Assembly: GCA_013360945.1 (NCBI GenBank)
Contig: JABWAQ010000052.1
Coordinates: 1-33,941, forward strand
DNA: 33,941 nucleotides
Direction of reading: 5' to 3'
Source of the DNA: Candidatus Brocadia sp.
GTDB taxonomy: Bacteria > Planctomycetota > Brocadiia > Brocadiales > Brocadiaceae
Shown here: one piece after another, positions 23,803-32,359 of the stretch
Numbering within the stretch: the stretch's first letter is position 1
Layout of the letters: every line of letters starts with the position of its first letter
Made by a program: the position numbers and the translations under genes
Notes under the pieces: generated by a model
Seen by the model: the letters and a program-made list of their open reading frames with translations, nothing else
Told to the model about the DNA's origin: nothing
Databases searched by the model: none

Positions 23803-24675
23803 TCATGGATGCATTACCTTTGCTACTGTTTTACCGATGTCGGCCGGGTTGTCCACCACGGTAACACCGGCGTTTTCCAGCGCAGAAATCTTTGATAGTG
23901 CTGTTCCCCTGCCACCGGTAATAATAGCACCGGCATGCCCCATGCGTTTACCCTGTGGTGCTGTCCTGCCGGCAATAAAACCAACAACGGGTTTTGTGAT
24001 TTCTTGCTTTATAACCTCAGAAACTTCTTCTTCAGCGCTTCCTCCAATTTCTCCAATCAGTACAATTGCCTGTGTTTCCTGGTCTTCCTGGAACAATCTG
24101 AGTATATGGGCAAAATCAGTTCCTACAATGGGATCGCCTCCAATTCCAAGGCAGGTGGATTGCCCTAAGCCTTGCTGCGTCAATTGTAAGACAGCTTCGT
24201 AGGTGAGTGTTCCACTCCGTGATACAACTCCCACATGGCCGGGTTTATGGATATATCCGGGCATGATGCCGATCTTGCATTTGCCGGGTGTAATGACGCC
24301 GGGACAGTTGGGACCGATAAGACATGTATTCCGGGTTGAGAGATATTTTTTTACCTTTACCATGTCCAGTGTGGGAATGCCTTCTGTGATACAGACCACG
24401 AGTTTAATCCCGGCCTCAGCGGCCTCCATAATGGCATCAGATGCAAAGGGTGCGGGTACGTAAATGACGGAGGCGTTGGCGCCCGTCTTTGTTGCTGCAT
24501 CGAGTACATTATCAAAGACAGGGACGCCGTGCTGCGCGGTGCCTCCCTTGCCCGGAGTAACACCTGCAACGAGTTTGGTGCCATACTCAAGCATCCTCAC
24601 GGTGTGAAAACTGCCTGCATGCCCGGTTATTCCCTGACATATTACCTTTGTGTCTTTATCTATTAGTATACCCAT
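23803..24675 (-). CDS. sucD: Succinyl-CoA synthetase alpha subunit
   Basis: 290 residues. With SucC it interconverts succinyl-CoA and succinate with substrate-level formation of ATP or GTP. Visible are the CoA-binding N-terminus ([24 protein letters not shown]), [20 protein letters not shown] and the phosphohistidine loop [12 protein letters not shown] (His247). The ATG overlaps the 3' end of sucC by 20 bases, so expression is coupled. It is the last gene of a minus-strand operon with sucC and a citrate-synthase-like gene. Confidence 0.97.
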   Translation of the reverse strand: MGILIDKDTKVICQGITGHAGSFHTVRMLEYGTKLVAGVTPGKGGTAQHGVPVFDNVLDAATKTGANASVIYVPAPFASDAIMEAAEAGIKLVVCITEGIPTLDMVKVKKYLSTRNTCLIGPNCPGVITPGKCKIGIMPGYIHKPGHVGVVSRSGTLTYEAVLQLTQQGLGQSTCLGIGGDPIVGTDFAHILRLFQEDQETQAIVLIGEIGGSAEEEVSEVIKQEITKPVVGFIAGRTAPQGKRMGHAGAIITGGRGTALSKISALENAGVTVVDNPADIGKTVAKVMHP

Positions 24676-25837
24676 TCGCTTTTGATGCCCTTACTGCCAT
24701 GCTTGCAGCTTCCTTCATGTCTTTTGCGGAGAGGATGTTTAAACCGGAATTGTCTAATAATTTTTTTGCTACCTCAACATTAGTCCCTTCCTGCCGGACG
24801 ACCAAAGGAACATGAATGCCTGCTTCCTTAATGGCTTGAATGATACCGGAGGCAATGACATCACACTTCATGATTCCGCCAAAGATATTAATCAAAACCG
24901 TTTTTACTTTCGGGTCGGACAAAATGATCTTAAATGCCTGTGTGATCCGTTCCAAAGATGCATCGCCACCGACATCTAAAAAGTTGGCAGGTTCCCCGCC
25001 GTGCAGTTTGATAGCATCCATCGTGGCCATGGCAAGACCTGCCCCATTTACGAGACATCCGATATTTCCATCAAGGCTGATGTAACTGAGCCTGTATTTT
25101 CTGGCCAGCGACTCGGCAGAGGAAATATCTTGATCGGGAAGAAACTGGTCGAATTCCGGGTGACGGTAGAGGGCGTTGTCGTCGATGTCCATCTTTACAT
25201 CGAGCGCACATAGTTCATCGTCAGTCGTTACTGCCAACGGATTAATTTCTAATAGCGAACAATCGTCTTTCACAAAGGCACGAAAAAGATTCGTGACAAG
25301 GTTGTTTAGCCTTGTTGAAAGCGCCCCGGATATGTTTAATTGAGAGGCAATGCGACGCGCCTGAAACGGGTGAATTCCAAAGAATATGTCAACCGGTTCT
25401 TTGATGATTTTGTCGGGTGTTTGCCTGGCAACTTCTTCGATTTCCACCCCTCCCTCAGCGCTGGCAATCAGCATGGGTGTTTTGAGGGAACGGTCAATCG
25501 TTATAGCAAGGTATAATTCTTTTTTAATTGAAACGGCTTTTTCTATGAGGACATACTTAATTTCAGCGCCTTTTTGGTCGGTTTGACGTGTTACAAGTCG
25601 GGTATCAAGCATGCGCTCTACGCATGTCCGGGTTTCTTCTGGTGTGTTGACAAACTGAATACCGCCGCTTTTCCCCCTGCCACCGGCAAGTATCTGTGCC
25701 TTTACGACGCAGCGATTACAGCCAATTTCCTGGAATATCTTTGGCGCATCAGCGCTTTGTGAGACGGTTTTGCCGTCAGGGACACAAACGCCATACGTTT
25801 TAAGGATGTTTTTTGCCTGAAACTCATATAACTTCAA
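24656..25837 (-). CDS. sucC: Succinyl-CoA synthetase beta subunit
   Basis: 393 residues. The N-terminal ATP-grasp domain ([42 protein letters not shown]) and the C-terminal CoA-ligase domain ([46 protein letters not shown]) are complete. The start is a TTG at 25837, directly in front of the conserved KLYEFQAK; no ATG is available. The gene is 23 bases downstream of the Re-citrate-synthase-like gene. The unusual start and weak ribosome site suggest translation depends on coupling to the gene before it. Confidence 0.96.
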   Translation of the reverse strand: MKLYEFQAKNILKTYGVCVPDGKTVSQSADAPKIFQEIGCNRCVVKAQILAGGRGKSGGIQFVNTPEETRTCVERMLDTRLVTRQTDQKGAEIKYVLIEKAVSIKKELYLAITIDRSLKTPMLIASAEGGVEIEEVARQTPDKIIKEPVDIFFGIHPFQARRIASQLNISGALSTRLNNLVTNLFRAFVKDDCSLLEINPLAVTTDDELCALDVKMDIDDNALYRHPEFDQFLPDQDISSAESLARKYRLSYISLDGNIGCLVNGAGLAMATMDAIKLHGGEPANFLDVGGDASLERITQAFKIILSDPKVKTVLINIFGGIMKCDVIASGIIQAIKEAGIHVPLVVRQEGTNVEVAKKLLDNSGLNILSAKDMKEAASMAVRASKANGYTNR

Positions 25838-25860
25838 AGATGTTATTTGGTTTTAGCGGT

Positions 25861-27252
25861 TCAGGATTCTTGTAATGTATCCGATTTGATAAAATTCTGA
25901 AGGTGGATGCGCACCTGCTCTATCATTTCGTTGTCCGAAATAGAGGTAATGCGTCCCTCGGTATATTGCCTATCCACCCATTCCTTTATCTTTGATACGC
26001 CTTCATGTGTCTTGGAAATTTGCCGGCTTCCTTCCAGTCCGAAAAAGATATTAATCCATTGTGCAATTCCAGCCACACCGGATTTGTCGGTTACGGCAAC
26101 ACCAAGGGGTCTGTGAAGGAGTTTCTTTGTGTCAAAAATATTGTATATCTCCTCGTTTTTTAATAATCCATCCGAATGGATACCTGCACGGGTGACATTG
26201 AATTCCGAACCCACAAATGGTTGAGTTGGTGGAATTGGATGCCCAATTTCATTCCGGTAATAATCTGCAATTTCTGTAATAACCGTGGTATCGATTAGTT
26301 CATCGTTGCCACGTAATGCCAGGTATTCAATTACCAGGGCCTCAATGGGTGTGTTTCCTGTGCGCTCTCCCAACCCTAACAATGTGCCGTTGATCCCGCT
26401 GCATCCGTAGAGCCATGCGGTAGTGGCGTTGCTTACTGCTAAATAAAAATCGTTATGGCCATGCCATTCCAGGTATTCCGAAGGGACGCCGGCAAAGTGG
26501 TTGAGTCCGTAAATAATGCCAGGTACGCTTCGAGGTAAGGCGGCCCCGGGGTAGCTGACACCCATTCCCATGGTATCGCAGGCGCGAATCTTTACGGGAA
26601 GTTTGCTTTCTTTGGATAGCTTCATGAGCTCCTTGGCAAAGGGTACGACAAATCCGTAAAAGTCAGATCTCGTAATATCTTCAAAGTGGCAGCGGGGAAT
26701 AATACCCTCTTCTAATGCGGCCCGAACAATATCCAGATACATATCCATGGCCTGCTTTCTGGTTTTATTTAGTTTCAAATAGATGTGGTAGTCCGATGAC
26801 GAACAGAGGATGCCGGTTTCTTTGAGCCCCATTTCCTTGACCAATTTGAAGTCACTTTTTACCGCCCTTATCCATCCCGTGACCTCTGGATATGTATAGC
26901 CACGTTCCATGCATTTCCTGACCGCTTCCTGATCCTTTGCATTGTACAGGAAAAATTCACACTGACGTATAAGCCCCTTTTTACCGCTAAGTTTATGAAT
27001 CAGGTCAAAAAGGTCTACGATCTGTTTGACGGTGTATGGCGGGCGGGATTGTTGCCCATCACGAAAGGTTGTGTCCGTGACCCATATTTCTTCAGGAGGA
27101 TTCATCGGATTGAGCCGATAATTGAACGATATTTTGGGTATTTTGTCATAGGGGAAGACGTCCCTGAAGAGATTGGGTTCTGGTGAATCTTGTAATTGAA
27201 AAATGTACTCTTCAGGTTCTAATGTGTTCCGGCGTTTATTAAATCGAAGCAT
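25861..27252 (-). CDS. Candidate Re-citrate synthase (isopropylmalate/homocitrate synthase family)
   Basis: 463 residues of the HMGL-like TIM-barrel family. Motifs: VTDTTFRDGQQS (from 59), EITRSDF-like IPRCHFEDITRSDFYGF, RACDTMGMG, the metal pair in EWHGHNDFYLA, GINGTLLGLGERTGNTP and a C-terminal SEFNVTRAGIHSDG. The long N-terminal extension (about 50 residues before the barrel) and the lack of the LeuA regulatory domain resemble the Clostridium kluyveri Re-citrate synthase group. Anammox bacteria are reported to use Re-citrate synthase instead of the usual enzyme. Sharing an operon with sucC and sucD supports a TCA role. The ATG at 27252 has AAAGGG upstream; a TTG six bases earlier is the alternative. 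Homocitrate synthase remains possible. Confidence 0.72.
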   Translation of the reverse strand: MLRFNKRRNTLEPEEYIFQLQDSPEPNLFRDVFPYDKIPKISFNYRLNPMNPPEEIWVTDTTFRDGQQSRPPYTVKQIVDLFDLIHKLSGKKGLIRQCEFFLYNAKDQEAVRKCMERGYTYPEVTGWIRAVKSDFKLVKEMGLKETGILCSSSDYHIYLKLNKTRKQAMDMYLDIVRAALEEGIIPRCHFEDITRSDFYGFVVPFAKELMKLSKESKLPVKIRACDTMGMGVSYPGAALPRSVPGIIYGLNHFAGVPSEYLEWHGHNDFYLAVSNATTAWLYGCSGINGTLLGLGERTGNTPIEALVIEYLALRGNDELIDTTVITEIADYYRNEIGHPIPPTQPFVGSEFNVTRAGIHSDGLLKNEEIYNIFDTKKLLHRPLGVAVTDKSGVAGIAQWINIFFGLEGSRQISKTHEGVSKIKEWVDRQYTEGRITSISDNEMIEQVRIHLQNFIKSDTLQES

Positions 27253-27320
27253 CTTCAATTTCCCTTTATTGAATATGGTAATTTATATAACAGATAAATT
27301 TTAAGACAGGGTAAATTTCA

Positions 27321-27349
27321 ATTGTAAAAACAATATTTTTACAAGTCAA
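27321..27349 (-). promoter_or_regulatory. Promoter of the citrate synthase-sucCD operon with palindromic operator candidate
   Basis: On the minus strand TTGACT (27349-27344), a 17-nt spacer and TACAAT (27326-27321). The spacer and parts of both boxes are covered by a perfect inverted repeat, TTGTAAAAA (27322-27330) / TTTTTACAA (27336-27344), with a 5-nt centre. A repressor bound there would block the promoter. Confidence 0.6.
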
Positions 27350-27390
27350 GTGAAATGATAGAAAAATAAAGGTTGGGAAATTGTTGTAGA

Positions 27391-27419
27391 TTGACTTTGT
27401 TTGGAAAAACTGGCATACT
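27391..27419 (+). promoter_or_regulatory. Candidate promoter of the YceI-like gene
   Basis: TTGACT (27391-27396), 17-nt spacer, CATACT (27414-27419). A start near 27426 would leave the upstream ATG at 27420 untranscribed, in agreement with the start chosen at 27480. Confidence 0.45.
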
Positions 27420-27479
27420 ATGGAAGTTCGTTTTAAGAGAATAGTATCAAATTTGATCTCAATTTGTCAGGAGGAAAAT

Positions 27480-28040
27480 ATGACCATAAAAGAAGGCTCC
27501 TATACGGTAACGGCAAGTTCGGGCAAATTGTATGTCTATACGTTTAAAGAAGGATTTCTGAGCGCGGTTGCCCACGATCTGTTAATTGAGATGACTGATT
27601 TTAGAATCAATGTGAACGTTCCGGCCGGAGGTTTTGGTTCGGCGATTGTAGAAGCGGAAATTCAGGCAAATTCTCTAAAAGTAATCTGCGCTATGAAGGA
27701 TGGACAACGTCAGAACGATACGTTAAAAGAAAAAGACAAAACAGACATCGAAGAAGCTGCTTTCAGAGATGTGCTCCATCCCGCCAGGTATCCTACGATC
27801 AACTTCCGTTCTACCGGTGTTCAGGAGAAGGAAGGTGCATATTACGTAAAAGGAGATTTAACCTTGCACGGCGTTATACGTCCTGTCGGGTTTGCTGTAC
27901 AAACTACTACGGGAAAAGATTTAAAAGGAAAGATTCCCCTGTCTCAAAAAGAGCACGGAATAAAACCCTACAAGGCTTTATTAGGTACCCTTAAAGTTAA
28001 AAATGAGGTAGACGTTGCCTTTGATTTGTCTTTAGAGTAA
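27480..28040 (+). CDS. YceI-family lipocalin-like protein
   Basis: 186 residues. YceI-type proteins form an antiparallel beta barrel that binds polyisoprenoid or other amphiphilic ligands. Here the pattern is YTVTASSGKLYVYTFKEGFL, VAHDLLIEMTDFRINVNV, then a middle segment ending in RYPTINFRSTGV and DLTLHGVIRPVGFAV, and the final strand KVKNEVDVAFDLSLE. There is no signal peptide, unlike many family members, so a cytoplasmic location is likely. The ATG at 27480 follows a textbook AGGAGG; the ATG at 27420 has no ribosome site. It is divergent from the citrate synthase operon and 219 bases before the Rieske gene. Confidence 0.87.
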   Translation: MTIKEGSYTVTASSGKLYVYTFKEGFLSAVAHDLLIEMTDFRINVNVPAGGFGSAIVEAEIQANSLKVICAMKDGQRQNDTLKEKDKTDIEEAAFRDVLHPARYPTINFRSTGVQEKEGAYYVKGDLTLHGVIRPVGFAVQTTTGKDLKGKIPLSQKEHGIKPYKALLGTLKVKNEVDVAFDLSLE

Positions 28041-28259
28041 ATCCAATCGCCGATCAATCCTGGCCCTTTCGTTAGAATTTTTGTAAAATTGACTTTATTT
28101 TTGGATTGAAAATTTATACAATTTCTGTTCCTGGTCAGATGGCATGCGCTTGCTTCACATAAGATCTCGTAAGATTAAAGAACTGATGCGTGGAAAGTGG
28201 GTGCTTTTGGTTGCTATGGAAACCGGGTGAAAAATAACATTTCTTAAATTAAGGAAGAA

Positions 28260-28766
28260 GTGAAAAGGGGTAAAAAGGTGGAAAACAGCAGAAGGAAGTT
28301 TCTTAAAATTGCTTCACACACTATGGGTGGCGCTCTGGCAGCGGGTATATTAGCCCCGGTTGTAGGGCTTGCAATACACCCCTGGATGAAAGAAACCATA
28401 TACGGGATTGAAGATTATATTAATATTGGTAAAATGGATGATTTTCCCGTAGGTGTCCCAAAAAAGATGACTATTACGTCTTCAAAAATGGACGCATGGA
28501 ATATTTTTGAAGGACTGGTTATGGGGTCGGTATGGGTAATACGAAAAGAGGACAATTCATTGAACGTATTTTCAGTTAATTGTCCGCATCTCGGTTGCGG
28601 CATAAACTGGGGTGATGACGTAAAACAGTTTTTGTGCCCTTGCCATGAAGGTGTTTTCGACATAAACGGTAGGAAAATATCGGGACCTCCCCCGCGTGAC
28701 ATGTACAGCCTTGAGACAAAAATCGAAAACAATAATGTCCTCGTAAATTATAAAAAATTGGTATAA
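28260..28766 (+). CDS. Rieske iron-sulfur protein of a bc-type complex
   Basis: 168 residues. A twin-arginine-like start (NSRRKFLKIA) leads into one membrane helix (about 22-40, GGALAAGILAPVVGLAI). The [2Fe-2S] domain has both boxes: CPHLGC (Cys108, His110, Cys113) and CPCHEG (Cys126, Cys128, His129). The ligands are Cys108/His110 and Cys126/His129, and Cys113/Cys128 form the usual disulfide. PPPRDM follows, as expected for the Pro loop. The start is GTG at 28260, or GTG at 28278; both have purine-rich leaders and I cannot decide. The cytochrome b/c gene starts 29 bases downstream. The two should form the core of a quinol-oxidising complex in the anammoxosome membrane. Confidence 0.95.
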   Translation: MKRGKKVENSRRKFLKIASHTMGGALAAGILAPVVGLAIHPWMKETIYGIEDYINIGKMDDFPVGVPKKMTITSSKMDAWNIFEGLVMGSVWVIRKEDNSLNVFSVNCPHLGCGINWGDDVKQFLCPCHEGVFDINGRKISGPPPRDMYSLETKIENNNVLVNYKKLV

Positions 28767-28795
28767 AGATATTTTTCTGGGATGGCATAAATCTT

Positions 28796-30586
28796 ATGGC
28801 AAATAAATTGAGTGAGTGGATAGAAGATAGAACCGGGTTAAGTAAACTGCTAAAAGCAGCGCTGGATGAGCCTGTTCACGGTGGTGCTAAATGGTCATAC
28901 ATTTTTGGAAGTGGACTGGTATTTCTTTTTATTCTCCAGGCAGTTACCGGAATTATTATGGCAAGTTTTTATGCGCCTTCTTCGACATCTGCATGGGGGA
29001 GTGTTTATTATATTCAATATAAGACATCCTTTGGTTGGTTTGTACGCGGCCTACATCACTTTGGTTCAAGCGCCATGATGATCCTTGCCCTTGTGCACAT
29101 GTTTCAGGTTTTTATTTTTGGTGCGTATAAAAAACCACGTGAGCTGAATTGGATTTCCGGGGTAATCCTCCTGTTATTCCTCTCAGGGTTTGGGTTAACA
29201 GGCTACCTTTTGCCCTGGGATCAGAAGGGATATTGGGCCACGCAGGTTGCTACCAATATCATGGGTACCATTCCGGTAATTGGGAAATATATCAAGATAA
29301 TACACCAGGGTGGCTCTGACTACGGAAACTTTACGATTACCCGTTTTTACACCCTTCATGTATTTTTGTTACCAATATCTCTCATCTTTTTTCTCTTTGT
29401 CCATATAGCGCTTTTCCGTAAACATGGCGTAACTCCGTACTGGAAGATGCGTGAAGAGGTAATAAAAAATCGTGTCGACCCCTTCTGGCCAGACCAGGTG
29501 TTTAAAGACGTTGTGTTTGCTATCGGGATGTATGCAGCGCTTGCGGGTGTGGTATTCTGGACAGGGGGTGCAGAACTGCAGTCGCCGGCCGATCCGGCGT
29601 CAAATTACCTTGCCAGACCTGAATGGTACTTCTTGTTTTTGTTCCAACTCTTAAAATATTGTCAGGGGAATTTCTTAATTGTGGGTACCGTTATTATCCC
29701 TGCCCTTGCTTTAATCTTTTTATTCATACTGCCGTTTATCGATAGGAACACTTCAAGGTACCCGGTGAAAAGGATACCGTATTTCGGCGCAGTATTTTCA
29801 GGGTTAGCCGGGGTTGTTGCATTGACTATCCTGGCGATGTATCACGATAGTCAGGATATCCATATCATTCATCAGCGGGAAGAAGCTGAGAAACAGAGTG
29901 AAAGGGCTATAAAGCTGGCAGCGAAAGGTATTCCTCCAACCGGTGGGCAGTCAATCTTCCTCAACGATCCGGTATACCTCGGAGCGAAGATTTTTAAAGA
30001 AAATTGTATTGGTTGCCACATGATCAACGGAGAAGGTGGGGAAACGGGTCCCGATTTTACCAATTTCGGTTCAAGGGAATGGGTAACTGAGTTGCTAAGG
30101 AATCCCAAAGACAAAAGGTATTTTAAGGAATCAGGGATTATGCCAGCGGTAAAACTCCCTGATGAATCGCTCCTGGATATGTCTGAATTCCTGCTCAGCC
30201 AGTCGGGAGGTTTGTTCAATCAAAATACCGAAAGGATTGAGCGGGGAAAAGAGCTTGTCATGAAGAATAATTGTGCCGTTTGTCACCCAATCGATAATAA
30301 AGACATGAAAAAGATTGCGCCAAACTTGACCGAGTATTTGTCAGAGACGTGGTTGAAAGAGTTTATCAAAAATCCTGCAGATCCGAAATTTTATGGCACA
30401 AGGAATAAGATGCCTGGCTTTGATAAGTTTACTGATAATCAATTGGATGCACTCATACAATATCTGTTTACCTTATCAAAAGATCGGGTGCTTGTTTCCG
30501 AGAGGGAGGAAAGAAACAAGAAGAGAAAATACGTCTTTGGCCAAACTGCTCCGAGGGCAATAACAGCTTTTAAAAATGAGTCCTGA
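28796..30586 (+). CDS. Cytochrome b fused to a di-haem cytochrome c
   Basis: 596 residues. The N-terminal part is cytochrome b: haem ligands His87 and His101 in helix B, His188 and His203 in helix D. The second pair is 14 residues apart, as in b6-type cytochromes rather than mitochondrial b. Four helices are followed by a subunit IV-like part (RPEWYFLFLFQLLKY, the PEWY Qo motif). The C-terminal third (from about 390) is a soluble cytochrome c with two haem sites, CIGCH (404-408) and CAVCH (493-497), and methionine candidates in the MPAVKLP and KMPGF segments. One polypeptide thus joins quinol oxidation and the c-type acceptor. The same two-gene layout (Rieske plus b/c fusion) is known from Kuenenia. 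No separate cytochrome c1 gene follows. Confidence 0.95.
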   Translation: MANKLSEWIEDRTGLSKLLKAALDEPVHGGAKWSYIFGSGLVFLFILQAVTGIIMASFYAPSSTSAWGSVYYIQYKTSFGWFVRGLHHFGSSAMMILALVHMFQVFIFGAYKKPRELNWISGVILLLFLSGFGLTGYLLPWDQKGYWATQVATNIMGTIPVIGKYIKIIHQGGSDYGNFTITRFYTLHVFLLPISLIFFLFVHIALFRKHGVTPYWKMREEVIKNRVDPFWPDQVFKDVVFAIGMYAALAGVVFWTGGAELQSPADPASNYLARPEWYFLFLFQLLKYCQGNFLIVGTVIIPALALIFLFILPFIDRNTSRYPVKRIPYFGAVFSGLAGVVALTILAMYHDSQDIHIIHQREEAEKQSERAIKLAAKGIPPTGGQSIFLNDPVYLGAKIFKENCIGCHMINGEGGETGPDFTNFGSREWVTELLRNPKDKRYFKESGIMPAVKLPDESLLDMSEFLLSQSGGLFNQNTERIERGKELVMKNNCAVCHPIDNKDMKKIAPNLTEYLSETWLKEFIKNPADPKFYGTRNKMPGFDKFTDNQLDALIQYLFTLSKDRVLVSEREERNKKRKYVFGQTAPRAITAFKNES

Positions 30587-30648
30587 TCTGGGTTTAATAG
30601 AAAAGCCACGAATACGTCGATATGTAAGTGCCATAAAAACTGTAAAAG

Positions 30649-30741
30649 TGTAGGGTAGATTAAGGCGAGGATTTTTCCGCCGAATCCACCAACAATATTT
30701 TCATAATCGGTGGATTCGCTTGTGCTTAATCCACCTTACAA
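30649..30741. repeat. Palindromic repeat, GTAGGGTGGATTAAG family
   Basis: The left end (GTAGGGTAGATTAAGGCGAG, from about 30649) and the right end (GCTTAATCCACCTTAC, to about 30740) are inverted copies, with an inner pair CGAATCCACC / GGTGGATTCG. It resembles a MITE-like element without its own gene. Confidence 0.75.
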
Positions 30742-31084
30742 TACTGAAGGTTTCCTCGCACACGGCTTTCCGGTAGACTTCTTCTCACGCATTCACGGTT
30801 GCCATCCTAAAAAGTGGTTGTGCAGGGTTAATCAATCCATACTGATTAACTAACATCTCGTTTCGGGTAATTTGCTGCACATTACCCATCCACATATAAT
30901 TCTCCTACAATTTCACACCATTCTTTCCCACTTCTCTTTCCTTTGATTTTTAATTTTGCTTAAAAAATTAGAAAAAAGCTTGCAATCTTATTCGGTTTTG
31001 TTTTAATATCGCCTTAAAGAGAAAAAGCAATTTCCTACAATCTTCCTACAATCTAATCCTAATCGCACCAAGGAAGCGGTCACT
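30742..31084. other. Intergenic stretch before the hydrolase gene
   Basis: No gene is seen. On the minus strand the segment 30746-30785 resembles a short piece seen near group II intron reverse transcriptases (GTCTACCGGAAAGCCGTGTG), but nothing else of an intron is present. A weak promoter candidate (TTGCAA 30980-30985, 18-nt spacer, TAATAT 31004-31009) precedes the next gene. Confidence 0.45.
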
Positions 31085-32359
31085 ATGCCGGAATCACACT
31101 TTTACCGAATTAAGCGGGGTGGGAACCAAGCCGCTATTGTGTTCGTCCACGGCCTCTTTGGTCATTACCGCCAGACATGGGGAGAGTTTCCCTTTCTGGT
31201 TACCCAGGACACCTCTCTTAACCATTGTGATATCATCTGCTGGGGATATCCCAGTAAGTTGAGAGTCCGGCATCTCTGCTCTCTAATGCCTTTTGTGGGA
31301 GATCGTATGCCTACCGTAACTGATGTGGCGAATGCCCTGAATTCAGACCTTAACAATCCGGAGATCGGCTGTGATTATACGGATCTGGTATTGGTGGGGC
31401 ATAGTCTGGGTGGTTTGGTGATCAAGAAAATGATTATCGCCGCCCTTCAGAATCCTACGCAGACCAATCCGGACCTACTGAACCGGATCCGCCGCGTTGT
31501 GCTTTACGCCACCCCCTCTGAAGGCGTTCAACTGCCAATCCTGTGCAAGGCGCATCCCCAAGCCAAGGATCTCGCTTGTGATGAAAACTTCGTTAATCAA
31601 CTCCAAACCAAGTGGAGCGATTGCGTGGACGAGGTTCCACCAAATGGCACTCCAACGGGGGGGAAGAGATACATTCCCGTCACGGTCGTTGTCGGGTTGG
31701 AAGATAACGCTGTCACCAGGGACAGCGCCAAGTCCTTCCATCATGATGTAGAGACGGCTTCAGGCAACCACACGGAGGTTTGCAAGCCCCCCGATCGGGA
31801 TCACACGTCATTTCAGGTTCTCAAGGATCGAGTCCTGAAGAGCACCGTGCCTAGGCTTATCTGCGGTGCAGGGGCAGTGATGACGGCCAATATCCAAATT
31901 GTCCAGAGAGCCGCGGATAGACTGTTTGTGGCCGGTTCCCGCTCTAGAGATGAAAAGTATCTGGGCGCCATCGAGGAACAGCTCAAGAAGCACCCGGATT
32001 TGATTCATTACCGGGTGCTCATTGGTCCACCACGTCACGCGATTCTAAAAGATCACCTCCTAAAACTCCTGCAAATCCGGTCCCCCGACGATTTGTCGAA
32101 AGGATATAAGACAATTCACATGGGGATGTTCGCGAACGAGTATCTTCAGCCCGAGATCTTCCTCTGCGGGAACGAGAGTTCTGTCTTGGCCGTGTTGCCG
32201 CCTATGACCGGGATCGGCGAATTCACTACGGCGGCCTTTTTCACGGACCCGGAGCTTGTCGATAGTTATCTCCGGCTGACAAAAGATCTTTACAACAAAG
32301 GCCGGAAAATAGAGACGGTAGATTCCGTTAAGGAGTTATCAGTAAAGGAGAATCCGTAG
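31085..32359 (+). CDS. Alpha/beta hydrolase with C-terminal PLD-like, HKD-less domain
   Basis: 424 residues. The N-terminal half is a PGAP1/SERAC1-like serine hydrolase: VFVHGLFGHYRQTW oxyanion region, nucleophile elbow GHSLGG (Ser107), acid in VVGLEDN, and His in RDHTSF. The C-terminal half (about 270-424: RLFVAGSRSRDEKYLGAIEE, HYRVLIGPPRHAILKDHLL, then PEIFLCGNESSVLAVLPP) looks like a phospholipase-D-like fold without HKD motifs, known as an accessory sensing domain in regulators and conflict proteins. The stop is directly followed by the ATG of the M20 gene, so both are made together. Codon use looks more GC-rich than in the housekeeping genes upstream, which suggests acquisition. Substrate unknown. 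Confidence 0.8.
   Translation: MPESHFYRIKRGGNQAAIVFVHGLFGHYRQTWGEFPFLVTQDTSLNHCDIICWGYPSKLRVRHLCSLMPFVGDRMPTVTDVANALNSDLNNPEIGCDYTDLVLVGHSLGGLVIKKMIIAALQNPTQTNPDLLNRIRRVVLYATPSEGVQLPILCKAHPQAKDLACDENFVNQLQTKWSDCVDEVPPNGTPTGGKRYIPVTVVVGLEDNAVTRDSAKSFHHDVETASGNHTEVCKPPDRDHTSFQVLKDRVLKSTVPRLICGAGAVMTANIQIVQRAADRLFVAGSRSRDEKYLGAIEEQLKKHPDLIHYRVLIGPPRHAILKDHLLKLLQIRSPDDLSKGYKTIHMGMFANEYLQPEIFLCGNESSVLAVLPPMTGIGEFTTAAFFTDPELVDSYLRLTKDLYNKGRKIETVDSVKELSVKENP

Noticed and set aside
27420-27479. YceI-like protein starting at ATG 27420
   Set aside because: It has no ribosome site and would lie before the predicted transcription start, whereas ATG 27480 follows AGGAGG and begins just ahead of the family's first strand.
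30741-30830. Group II intron remnant on the minus strand
   Set aside because: Only about 20 bases resemble the known intron segment; no domain V hairpin or intron RT is present, so I do not call it.
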